DNA from: Nannochloropsis salina CCMP1776
Taxonomy: Eukaryota > Sar > Eustigmatophyceae > Eustigmatales > Monodopsidaceae
Length of the DNA: 64,000 nucleotides
Reading direction: 5' to 3'
Assembly (NCBI GenBank): GCA_004565275.1
Contig: SDOX01000014.1
Span: 104,785 to 168,784 of the forward strand
Each line of letters starts with the position of its first letter. Within the stretch, counting starts at the first letter, position 1. A model generated the notes under the pieces. That model had not been told where the DNA came from. It was given only the letters and a program-made list of their open reading frames with translations, and searched no databases. The position numbers and the translations under genes were made by a program. Shown here in pieces: positions 22,601 to 34,100 of this stretch.

Positions 22601-25600
22601 CCAGAGCAGCCAGTAGACGCCCATGCTTTTGCTGCACGTCCTTTTCCTTCGCCGCAAGGCTTTTCCCACCGCCCTCCCTCATCCCAACCGCCCTCGCAAC
22701 CGCTGCTCCTGCCTCCTCCAACTCCGTAAGCACACTCAGAATGGCCTCTACTTCCTTATCCCTTTCCTCCCCTCCCACCCCTTCCTTGCCCCTCCCCATC
22801 AGCTCCCCCACCACCCGCACCAATTCTTTGTTCACGCCGGTCCACAAGAGACAAAGCCGGGCCTGCCAATTCTCCCACGCCTGCCCCAGATCCTCCTGTT
22901 CGTATGAGCCCAACAGCTCTGACACGTCCGTCCCCGCCGTCAACGGTAATTCTTTCAGCATCACTCCGCCCCCGTCCTCCCCCTCTGCCCCGCCCAGCAT
23001 CGTCGCCAAAGCGCGTACCATTTTAGCACTGCTTGTGGGCAACTGGCTCCCGCCGTGACTCCTCCTTCTGCCCCCCCCATCCCCGCCGACGTTGACCAAC
23101 AGGCAAGGCCAGGCCTGACGGATGCATCGAGCCACGCACAGGGAGGGCCTCCACAAATGGGGGGTTGACAACAGGTAGCGGAAAGCGGCTCGGCACTCCG
23201 AGTCGTTGGCGGCACCGGCGAGGGCACGTGGGAGGAGGACGGGGCCTACCCGGAGGTAATCCGAGGAGAGGACGATTTCGGGAGGTGGAGGAGGGGTTGG
23301 AGGGAGAGGGAGGGGCGGAAGGAGGCCGTGGGCGACCATTACCTCTTGGAAGGCCCGGCGCATCCGCCGACGGTCTCCACTTTCCCGCATGCGCGCCACG
23401 TAGACGCATTCTACGGCCTCCTGTACGTGCGCCGACGCCCCTCCTGGCCCCCGCCATCCCGCCTTCCCTCCTTCTTTGCCTCTTACCAGGCCTTGTTCGG
23501 CAGCCGCAAGCTCGGTCCATCGAAAGACATCCCGCAAATTGAACTCCCATGGCGCGCCCTTTGCTCCAAATGAGCCTTTCCTCACGACCTCCTCTACCAC
23601 GCGTTCGTTGAATGCTACCATTGCCTTGACCACAGCTTCCCGCCCTTCCTCCTCCTTCACCTCGTCACCCTGCTCGTCTACGCCCTGCATCCCTCCCTCT
23701 TCCTCGCTTCGCCCCTTTGGCGTCATCTTTGCCAATGCGATCAATGCCAAGTCCTCCTCCCTTAGAGGATCGACCACGACTTTGGTGAAGCGGTTCAAAA
23801 ACGATTGTGGCAAGCCTTTTCGTCCCCCTCCTTGCCCCAACGGATTTTGTGCCGCAAAAACCCGAAACCCCGAGGCACAGGAAAATGTTCGGCCTAGTTC
23901 GGGAATGAACACGTCCTGCCGATGGTCGAGCAGGGAGTTGAGACCCTCCAGCACCGACTGCGAGGCAAGATTGAGCTCATCCAGCAGGACCCAACGCCCT
24001 TCCTGCATCGCGGTGAGCACAGGCCCGTCCTGCCAGGCAAACACAGGGCCAACGTCTCCTCCTCCTTGATCCTCAATGGCCCCAGGGGCGGTAGCGGACG
24101 ACGAGAGAACGGGCAAATCAGCGCCGAAGAGGTCGGTCATGTCCGTCTGCTCGCTTAGATTCACTCGCGTGAGGGGACGACCGGCAGCACGGGCCAAGGC
24201 CTCGACCAGCGTGGATTTCCCCACGCCCGGCGAGCCTTCTAGAAGGATAGGTCGCGGCATCTGTAAGGCGCGCAGGATCCGATGGAGGTTCAACGCAGTC
24301 GTGGGGGCGGTCAAAACGAAGCGAGGGTCGACCAAGGGGAGGGGCCCTCGAGGTATTAGAAAGGGACCCATCCCGAAATGGTTGGCGTCGGAGGCGAGTG
24401 GGGGCGGGGTCTCGCCCTGCGCTGAGCGTAAGCTGGTTGCAAGCATGTCTGGGGAGAGGGAAGAGCGAAGAAGGCCGAGTAGGTGGCCTCGCGCACGGGT
24501 GCGAAGGGCGTGCAGTGAGGAGGAGGAGGAGGAAGCTCCCAGGCCTAGCCCATCCAAAAAAACGAGCTCTGCGCCGTGCAGGAAGGCCTCGGCGACAGTC
24601 AGGCATGGAAGCCTCTCCATGCTGCCACTCGCTTCGCGATGCCGTGTCCTTTGGTAAGTCGTCGTCGTCACAAAGCTCGCCCAGGTCAGGAGGTCTCTGA
24701 GCGAGATAGCCTGCGCGGCCAAGGACGACGCTCCCCCCTTACCTGCCCCCTTTTCTCCCCCCTCTCGCATCCAGTCGACAAAGTCAAGCATCGGGTCCAC
24801 AAGGGCTTTCAACTCCAAAGAAAGGGGGAGGGAGGGAGAGAGGGAGGGAGGGAGGGAGGGAGGGGCCAGAACCGAGAGGACCACGGATGAAACGTCTGCT
24901 CTCGCCCGCAAAGGAGGGACCCATATTTCGGTGAAGCGAGAGCGCAGCGCAGGTGAGAGCTCCCTCTTTCCGTAGTCCCCCCCTGGATTCATCGTCGCCA
25001 ATAAGCGAAATCCAGGAACCGCAACTACATGACTGTCATCTCCTTCTCCCTCCCTCCCTCCCTCCGAGCCTCCCCCCTTCTCGGCCAAGGTGAGGGAACG
25101 CCCCGGCTCCAAGACGGAGTTCAAGCGTTCAAGGACCGCGTCCTCCGCCAAAGAGATCTCGTCGAGCAGGAGAACCTCCCCACGTCTCATGGCGGTCACC
25201 AAGGGCCCATCGCACCATTCAAACAGCGTTCGCGCACTTTTTTGGGAGAGCGTGACAGCGGCCTGCCCGAGCGCAGGAAGGGCGGCAAGCGAAGCCCAAG
25301 CCTCGGTAAGACAGGGAGCGGAAGGCGAAGAGGGGGTGTCGATGGGTTCGGCCGAGGAAGGGGCTCGTTTGCGCTTGCGGGTGCGACGGGCCGGGCGATG
25401 GCCCGCAGGCTCCAGCCTCGTACTCGTCGGCGTCTGAGGTTGGCCGTCAATATCCAAGCACTCATCCTCCCCGTCGCCCTCTCCTTCTCCCTCCCCCCCT
25501 TCCTCTTTTAACTCTATCGCGATGCCGGTGACAGCTTCGACCCAGGCTTGGACCTTCTCTGCTTCTTCGGGGAGAGGCATGGCAGGTAAGCAATCAAGGC

Positions 25601-28600
25601 CCGTGTGGCCCCCCGCCTCCTTGACTATCGCTTCCATCTGGTGCAGCTTCTCCACCACTTCCTCCCTCAAAGCTGCCCGACCCCGGAGCGGACGGAGGGA
25701 GCCCAAGAGATCTGCCGTTTCTGTGTGCGCATGGCATCCCACCGCGTGCAAAGGCGATTGGCGGAGGCGCGCAAAGATCTCGCAGACAGCCGTCTTCCCC
25801 GCCCCCGTCTCACCCACGAGTAGCACCGGCTCCTCATGGGCCACGCATCGACCTACTAGTGTCAAAAGGCGGGTGAGGGAAGGCGTCAATGCCATACCGG
25901 CCAGCGCCTTGCGCACCACGCTTGCTTTTCCTCCCGCCTGCTCCCCCTCCTCCACCCCTTCCACGTAAGGCGCCAGCCATGCATCCACCGCAGATGGGTC
26001 AAAAATAGGGCCAAGGGAGGTGGGTGGTGCAGAAGAGGGAGAAACCGGGAGGTAGAGGGTCGCCGGGTCAATGGTGACATTGCACGTCGTTTCCAATACG
26101 CTCCGAATGTCGTCCTTTTCTTCCTTCCGCCGCAACCGCTCCCCGAGTAGCATGTAGCCCTCCTCCGCGATGGCTTGCCGGGTACTTGGTCTCCGGGACG
26201 CCCACCTTAACAGGTCTCGGGGGGTGACAAAGCCCTCCCTGCCTGCAAAAACGCCGGACCTGGTCCGCCTCCCTTGGAGGGTGGCCATGACCTTGACCAA
26301 CAGCCGCGCGTGCGACGGTGCCATCCCGACCCGTTCGTGCAAGATTTGCTCCATTTCCTCCGCCGCGATGGGACCCATGTCAAGCTCGAGGAAACGGTTT
26401 CGAAACGCCCGTGACAAGGGTTTTCGGCCGCCATAAGCACCCCCCGGGGGGTTCTGTGTGGCAAAAAGCCGAAAAGCGGGGTGAGGGACGACGATTTCTT
26501 GGGTTTCCGGCACGAGCAGCTCCCGGTTATCGTCCAAGAGCCGATTCAAGCCTTCCAGGACTTCGGGCGGGGCGAGATTGAGCTCGTCGAGGATTAACCA
26601 GGCGCCCTCCCGCAAGGCCTTCACCAACAAGCCGTCTTGGAAACGCAAATGGCCCGTAATCGGGTCTGGGGCGTAGGCCCCCGTGTACTCACTCACGTCG
26701 GTATGCTCGTGGTTGTTGATCCGCACACACACGTGCCCTGTCCGGGCGGCCAGGTACTCGACCAAGGTGGTCTTCCCCGCGCTGGTAGGGCCTTGGAGTA
26801 AAATGGGGGCCCCGTGGCCTCCGGCCACGGCGCGGGCCAGCCCCCGCAAGGCCAAGCGGGCGGAGGGGGTGAGGATGAAACGCTTGGTACCAGGACCGCC
26901 ACTGCCTTCCTCTTGGTTCCAATCGCGGAGGGGTAGAGGGCCGGTAGGGAGCCAGAAAGGTCCTGAGACCAATACCCAAGAAGGAGAGACAGAGGAATCG
27001 GGGGAGGGGGGTGGACGCGCGGGTTGATCTAGCTCTTTCTCGGCCAGTCCCGGAGGTGTTTTGCGCGAAGAGGCGCCCGAGGCCCTGGTTAGGGCAGCCA
27101 GGAGCTCTTTACGCAAGAGCGGTCGAGAAGCGTCTTGAAGCTGGGTCTCAAACGCTAAAGCGAATCCTTCCAAAAGTGCGCGGACAGGGGTCAAAAGCTG
27201 TGGGGCGGCTGTGAGTGCGCGTGCAGCTGCCAATGCCCGGGTCAACGTCCTCAGGGAGTACCGAGGCCTTTGCCCCGCACCGTCAACCAAGACGCTCTCT
27301 GCCAACTGCCTACAACGTAAGTAGAGTTGAACCAGGTCGATGGGATCCACCCCGCCGCCTCCCTTCCCCCCTCCCCCCCCTCGCGCGCTCCAGGCCCGTT
27401 CTACGACAGCCCGCAAGTCCTGCGGGTCGACGAGTTCCGTGACCTCCACCTCAGTAAAACGAGCGCGGAGCGCGGGAGGGAGCTCCTTCTTCCCCGCATC
27501 ATTGGCCGGATTCATGGCTGCGAACAGACGGAAATTTTTGTGGCGTTGGACCGGAGCTACGTCCCCTCTCTCGGTCAACACCAAGGAGCCTCCTCCCCCC
27601 CTCCCTCCCTCCCGCCCTCCCTCCAGGTCGAGCAGGGGGGTAAGGCGTTGGAGCACCTCGGCCGAAGCCAGATTGATTTCGTCGAGGAGGACCCAGTGGC
27701 CTTCCCGCACAGCTTGGACCAACAAGCCCTCCACGAACTCGAACGTCATGCTCATCGGGGAGGAGGGGCCCGAGGAAGAGGAAGAGGCGGATACCCGGCG
27801 CCCAAACCGGTGGATCGCCGCCGCCAGGTTGGCCCATCGGGCACGAAGCTGAACCCTAGTCCGTTCCTTCTCTTTTTTCTCCTTCCCCTTCTCCGTCTCA
27901 GCCTTCTCCTTGCTTTCGTTCGCGTCCTCCTTTTCCAGTTTCTCCTCAGCGGAAAGCACGGCACGTGTCATTCCCTCCGCGAGCCTCTTCCACTTCTGTC
28001 CTTGCACAGCCATGGCCAAAGCATCCAGAAAACGGGCGTTCTTTTTCCGGGAAAAAAGGGCCTCAAAAGCAGGAAGTAGGTCGTTGTAGAGCCTGCGTGC
28101 AATTTGACCCAACTCCAAGGGCCGGTACCCACCGATCAAATCCGCGCTGTCACTCTGCAAAGAGAGGTTTTGCACGACCAGACTTTGGCCACTGGCACGG
28201 GCCAAGGCTTGAATCATGCTCGTCTTCCCGCATCCCGTCTCTCCAATGAGTAAGACAGGCTCCAAGGCACTGACCGCGACAGCCGTCCGCTCCACGACTC
28301 GGAGCGCATGGCCGGTCCATACGAAGGAGAAAGATGTGCTCGAAAAGGGCAAGCCGAACGCATTTGGTGTCTCCGATACCAAATTGGCCCCGGGGATCGC
28401 TCCAACATCCAGCGTCTTGGAATGGACGCAGGGAAGAGCCGCGCGTCCGATCCGGAGGACCACGGTGGAAGGGGGCTCTCGGTCCTCCCCATTCTTTGTC
28501 TTTGAGCCAGTCACAAGCTCCAACGACGGGCGATGGCGCAGGCAAGTCTCTGCCAACCGTTCTTTTCGCACATTCCACAAGCGCGCCAAGATCTCCTGCA

Positions 28601-30503
28601 CGCTGCTGCTGCCATTGTTGTCATCCCTTCCCTCCCTTAAGCCTCCTTCTTCCCCCCCGACAACATCGAGGATGTGGGCCAGCACCTCCTGTCGCTGCGC
28701 CTCTGTGATGTAGGTTTCCCCACCTGGCCCCTCCCTTCCCTCTCCATCCATCTCGCTGCCCCTGGCTTGGGATGCCCCATCCGCGAAAGAGGAGAAGCCG
28801 CAAAGCAAACGGTGTCCTATCTTGATGATATCTCGAAGGGGGGAGACCCGTCGGCGGCGCCTATCGAGCGGAAGCGCGTGGAAGGTCTCCAGCAACAGTC
28901 TAAGCACCAGGGAGGGCAAATGCGGGCAAAGACCGCGTACAATGTGCTCCATATCCTCCTCTTCCACGTCATCAAGACGCACGTATGACCATAACTCGGT
29001 CAGGGCCGCGTGTCCGCCCAGTAAGGGTTTGAAACAGGAAACGGTCGGGGTGGTAACGGTCCCGATTAAACGGAAGTTTGGATGTGCCCGGACAGGACGT
29101 GGTCGCCCTGGTAACGTTAGCTCGCCTGTCTCGAGGAGAGGGGTAAGCGCCGCCAATATCTCTGCAGGCGCGCGGTCCACGTCTTCGATACAGACCCATT
29201 GACCTCGTTCCACCGCCCGCGTCAAGGGTCCCGGACGCCAGAAAAATTGACCGGGCGTATCCCCACAGACCACAGCACCAAGGAGGGCCTTCGCGTCCGC
29301 CTGGTCGTCCAAATGCATCTCCAGCATGTCGGCGTTCCCGGTGACATGGGCCACGTAGCGAAGAAGGAGGCTTTTCCCCGACCCGCCCGGCCCTGCCATC
29401 AGGAGAGGTGGAGGAGGAGCGCGGTTGCTGCGGCCGGGGACAGGGGAATGGGAAGAAGACAGTTCGAGAGCAAGAGCGCGAAGACCCGCCCGGGCGGAGG
29501 TGGTTAGAATGAGGCGAGGCGGGGGATCGTGATTGCTGGTACTCGGGGGGGAGTCTGCAGAGGAAGAGGACCGCTTCGATAGCAATAGACCCTGGAGATT
29601 GACCACGTGCTCGCTGCAAAGGGGTGTATAATCCAAGGCCACGTCCCAAAATTCAGACCCTTTTCCCGTGACAGGAACGCCCTGGGCGAGCAGACCCCCG
29701 GTAGCAGAGGCCGTGATGGAAGAGACAGAAGGTTGGTAAAGAGCACAGGCGGATTGAGCACACGCGATTGCCTCCAACGATGCAGCTCCATCGGAGCCAC
29801 TCCCACAAGGATGTTTTCCTGGAGAAGAAGAGAATCCCAAGGAGGAATAATACTGCCGAGCTTCGCTTTCGTTCATGTGGGCGAGGAGGACCAGGCATTG
29901 GGCGGCCATGAACGCCAGCCGTTGATGGGGCTCACCTCGCAGGGGGAGAGAGTGGACGAGCACCGCTTGCAACATAGGAGAAAAAACTGCCTGTAAATGG
30001 GCATGTTTGCTCATATCTTCGGAGTGGCTGACGAGAGGAAGGCAGGTATCAAGGCACGCATAAAGGGCGGGAAGCACGCCCTCCCCATCCAGCTCAGGTA
30101 CAAAAGCAGGATCGCGGCTGATGCGTAGAAGGTAGTCCGCAACAATTGGACGCAAATGCCGGGCCCGTGGTAAGAGACCTCCGAGAAGCACGAAGAGGCG
30201 TCGATTGTATTCCTGGGTATCCCCATCCCTCCTGCCGCTGTCATGGTTGTAGACCAACCACGCTACAAGATCTAGGAGCACAGGCCGGAACAATCCCTCT
30301 ATGAGGCCACAAGCTTGCGAATCCCATAGCATGAGCTGTGTCAGGATCTCTGATGCACAATCAATAGCTCGCGGGGTCTCATTTTGTTCCAATTCTTGTA
30401 AAATCGTATTCAGGCCCGTGCGGTGTATGTCGGTAGTAGACGACACAGCTGTTGACCCGAGAGCACGTGAAAGATGCCTACATGCTTCCCAAAAGGGCAA
30501 CAT
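10699..30503 (-). CDS. MDN1: Midasin (Rea1/MDN1), giant dynein-like AAA+ ribosome-assembly ATPase
   Basis: About 19.8 kb and some 6,600 codons, longer than yeast Rea1 (4,910 aa). Walker A motifs of the six-module AAA ring lie near residues 370 (GPGGSGKSLLL), 750 (GETGCGKTS), 1235 (GPTSAGKTT), 1560 (GETGAGKTA) and 2085 (GSPGVGKST), with a degenerate sixth near 2480. Matching Walker B motifs include WVLLDEINLA, WLILDELNLAPPEVL, VLLLDEISLAEDAVL and the inactive sixth WLLLTNVNLCPASVL. Then come a long helical linker, a Glu/Asp-rich region (about 13,900-11,650), and a C-terminal MIDAS domain with DxSxS in AIDDSGSMKHF. Known role: removes Ytm1/Erb1 and Rsa4 from pre-60S particles in the nucleolus and nucleus. 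The start is the first ATG in frame; an acceptor-like TTTTCTCAG upstream hints at an earlier exon. The reading frame changes four times at G/C-rich tracts, listed separately. Identity certain; exact model not. Confidence 0.95.
12785..12792 (-). other. Frame change in midasin at a G8 homopolymer
   Basis: In sense orientation the acidic frame ending EENAGDEEGKGG gives way after eight G to a basic run (KRRRRQSRRR). The frame carrying AEPEETRGQEEQEAFGLRD and on to the MIDAS domain is displaced by one base. One extra G would make the acidic region continuous. No splice pair is visible. Confidence 0.7.
14091..14115 (-). other. Frame change in midasin at a (GGGA)n tract
   Basis: Upstream frame reads EEGEEEAGEGGREGG; downstream the convincing frame is AWELKGSLLAYVHRLVSLVL, offset by a number of bases that a change in GGGA copy number would produce. 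The tract is the only repetitive element at the junction. Confidence 0.65.
14429..14462 (-). repeat. (GGGA)n tract inside midasin coding sequence
   Basis: About eight tetranucleotide units, read as [11 protein letters not shown] within an otherwise open midasin frame ([17 protein letters not shown]). A 4-base repeat in coding DNA makes any copy change frame-shifting. Confidence 0.85.
15714..15784 (-). other. Frame change in midasin at GGGA tract plus G6 run
   Basis: Sense strand leaves the frame of LTAPPKKEEGEGG within GGGAC/GGGA repeats. The frame KGPQAADEGG is the most protein-like for the next ~30 bases, and after a G6 run the frame of VSKELPVAEEDGLRLG takes over. This looks like two closely spaced shifts rather than an intron. 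Confidence 0.6.
18233..18241 (-). other. Frame change in midasin at a C9 homopolymer
   Basis: The long upstream frame ends RLEAVLRPFAPP at nine C; the following frame MSGPPAALAHAHAQVEAW continues the helical midasin linker one base out of phase. One C fewer would join them. A 46-base intron starting GTCGGG is formally possible but its donor is poor. Confidence 0.7.
24824..24864 (-). repeat. (CCCT)n tract inside midasin coding sequence
   Basis: About nine tetranucleotide units in sense orientation within the AAA4 module, read as [20 protein letters not shown] without losing the frame. It shows that such tracts can be translated in this gene. Confidence 0.85.
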
Positions 30504-31124
30504 ACCGATTGACACGTTTCTGTCTGTCGGCGTCCCGCTATGAGCCCTGAGAAAATCCGTAAAGTATAGAGAGGAGGGGGATGGGGGGAACAATTAGGGG
30601 GTGCTGTAATATGGGCAGGTAGTATCTTATGTACAATTAGTATTAGGCTAAAGTTACATGAAGACGAGGCCTGGAATGAAAACTGTGGTCTGAGGTTTAT
30701 GGGAGAGACAAGTTGCACCTTTTTGTCCTCCTGACATGCGAAACATGTATTATATGCTTGTCGGAAATAAATATGGACACGTACATGCGCGACAGCAGAG
30801 GAAGCCCCTCGGGCTCGTACTAAGACGAACGGAAAACATGTCTTCCCGAGTAAAGCATTTTAGAGCCCTCCTACACTTTCTATGAATAGAAAAGTCATCA
30901 ACGGCCTAAAGCCTAATGTGGGACCTTTTCCGAGCGTGCTGGTGCACGTAAGGCGCATATTTGTGGTCATTGGCTATGGGAGGGGGAGGAGGTTGCTGGC
31001 GACGCGTTTCCTGTCATTGGATGGTACGAGGCGAGGCAGTACGCGGACGACATCGTGGAAATATGTACACTTCATAGAATTTCACCGTCCTGTTCCTCAC
31101 ATATCTCATGCATAGTCCATACGC
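30504..31124. promoter_or_regulatory. Shared divergent 5' region, midasin / NAA35
   Basis: The two genes diverge here, so both promoters and 5' UTRs are inside about 620 bp. A possible upstream midasin exon ends at the TTTTCTCAG acceptor near 30552. The region is more AT-rich than the exons. No known element recognised. Confidence 0.45.
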
Positions 31125-34100
31125 ATGGCGTCTGTGAATGAGGACGCAGTTGACGAGGAGACTGGCGGCTCTGGTAGTGGAGCAGCATGGACAGACATCA
31201 CATCGGTAAGCTTCGACGTTGTTTTCAGACATCCAGTATGGCTTCCAATTGCATATGAAGCGCGCACATTTGAAGAAAGATATCTTGATTCTAACTTTTT
31301 CTGGGTCGATGACTAGTGTACTCCGTATCTCGCGTCCAGTAGTCCTTTTTTGTACAAGCCTTGGCAAATGCTCGGGCCTTGTCAACGTAAAGTTCCATTA
31401 TTCTCCTGACAGGATTGTCGCCTCGCAGCCGCTTCTCTCGACACGGGTGAAATGATTTGCTCTCCGGCTTTTTCTCTTTTCGAAGCCATGAGTGCCTTGG
31501 AGCTCATGGATCCGAAAATGGATGAATCCCTGCTCGAGGTAGGAAGGAGGAGGTTGGGTCGTTGAGTGAAGCAACTATATATTTACCGTTCAGCATTAAG
31601 GGCTGGTTTTCGGTCGTGCATATTTTTATCCTTCTAAATCTAGATGCCTACACTGACTTTGTGCTTGGAATCTCTGTCCACGCGTTCTTTTTTCCTTGCC
31701 TGCCGGAATCGTCGCTCCTGTCTTTCTGCATCCCCTCCCCTCTTTTCACCCATGCTTCGCACTGTGCAGCCCGTAGAAAGCGTACAATCCCGTCTAGCAA
31801 GAGGAGCCTTGCCTGTGCAACTTTCTGTTGGTCAAGCAGCTCGTGTGGTCGAGAATATGCTTGCCTTCGAGGTGAGGAGGAGGGATGGTCATGGCCTCTG
31901 GGTCCTTCACTTTCTCTTTCTCCACGCACAGCTATGTACGTCCCAAAATGCACCAACTGCTGCCCTGGAAGGAAATTATCCTCTCTCACCGTCCCTCTGT
32001 CCTCTCAAATAGGTCGCGTGGTACCAGGGCGCCAGCCTCCTGGATTCCCTCTTGCTATGTCTGTACCCGCATGGAGCGAGCATCCACGCCCTTTGCTCTC
32101 TATGCGGTGTGACTCGAACATCGGAGCCGCACGAGAGTGGAGCAGAGGGAATAAGGAGGAAAAGCGGGGGCGGAGGAGCTGCGGGACCAATCGTGCGAGG
32201 TAAAGAGGGAGGAAGGGTGGTAAAAAGGGAAGGAGGGAGGGAGGGAGGGAGGGGGGGAGGGAGGGAGAGGTGAACTGTGGCTGCGGGAATACCTTGACAG
32301 AGAGGATGGAGCTAGAAGAAAATGGCTTGGGTCTCTGATTTTGCATCTGCCCTTTGTTTCCCTGGTGCTTCAGACGCTATAACCTCTGACCCCGCCTGTA
32401 CCCCGGCCCTCGCCCTTTTGGCGGTGGTTTTCGGCACCCTCAAGACCGTGGCCGGTTTTCGAAAGGTGGGTCGGAGCAAAGGAGCAACGAAGGAGAGAGG
32501 GAGGGAGGAAGGAAGGGAGAAAGGGGAAAGGGGGGAAATCTCAAGACAGAATGATGAAAACCAAACCAATGAGGGGTCTATTTGTTTCGGGAATGCGAGC
32601 GTTGTCAGATTTGAGTATTTAAATTCAAATCTGCGTCGCTCCACGAACCCTCCTGAAAGCATGGGCTCTATCAGTGATCGTAATGTGCTTGTTCTTGCAA
32701 GCTGTCTGACGTCTGGGTTGCCTCCACCCTCCCTCTCATTTTCATTTGGGCGGGTTCCGTGCTTGGACTTGAGCCTCACCTTTCTCCTCCCTCTCTCCCC
32801 TGCTCTCCCCCTCCCTCCCCTCCATTGGCAAGGTCATCTTGGACGCAGATATCTATGAAGAGGAGGATGCGCAGCCCAACTCTTTGGGCTTGTATTTAGC
32901 CGAGAATTTGGAGACAGACGACGCTATATTTCTGTTGAAAGAGGTAGGTGACAAGGACAGGAGGGATCGAAGGCGACAGGAAGGAGAGATCCGGGGTGGT
33001 GACTATGACGGCAATGTGGAGATCAAGAATGGGCAGAAGGGAGGATGAGAGAAAAGGGCCTGGTTAGAAGTGTGAAAGCGCTTACTTATTCCCATGGTAC
33101 CGCACAGGCGCGGGAGGGTCTCCGCCTCCAAGAGGGAGGATCCTCCCAGAATAAGGGGGTGGCGGGGCAGGAGGAAGGGGAGGAAATGGAAGAGAGAAAA
33201 GGAGGGCCGGGAGAAGAGAGGGATCTTGCATCCCTTGTGGCGCAGCTTACGTTTCGCATCGCCCTGTTGAATTTAATTGACGTGTTGCGTGAGTTGAGGG
33301 AGGGGAAGAGGGAGGGAGTACGAGGAGGGGAACTCAAGCATGTGACTGAGCGATGGAAATCCTACCTTAGCATTTGTGGCGCGAGAAAACAAGAGAGGTG
33401 GGAAGTAGAGTTGGGCGAAGAGACGCAGGAAAGGTGTCTTCGTTGGAAGAAAGGGGGTCTGCCAAAGATAACGTCCGGGTGGTATGTAGACTTTATAACT
33501 TTTTTGGCTTTTTCCCTCCTGTAGACTCTTTCGATCCGTCCCAAGGAGCAAAGGCAGGCCATGCACTGAGAGACGCCCTCCAGGAAGCGATCGATGCGCT
33601 TGGGACCGTAAAAGAGGGGGGGGAGGAAACCGTGGAGGAGGAGAAAGTGGAGGCAAGTGGCGAGAGCGGACCTGTTGCGTTCGCGTTCGACCGAGGGATA
33701 ACCCGCGCGCTGAAAGTAGGCATATTTGAGGGCGAGGGAAAGAGAAGGGGTCGGTTGTGGGGCGTCGAGTAGAAAAAAGGGCGGGAGGGGAACACACGAG
33801 GGACGTGTGGCGTCGTGTTGCTTGGTGCGGAACTCACATGCTGCCTCTCTTCCCTTCTATCTGCGCCTTTTCCTACCCCAGGGCAATGCCCCCCGGCGCG
33901 TCATTCACATTCCTTCCTTGTCTCAGGCTTTACTGGTCTTCCGAAGCCTCCTTGATGACCTGGGGAAAACCCTGGCCGCCTTTGCTTTTGACGTCAATTT
34001 TGAGGTGGAGACGGAAGGGACGGGGAGGGAAAGGGTGGGAAACATTTGTTGGGCGTTCCTATGTATTTCGTGGAATTTTGCTCCCTTTGAAAACAATATT

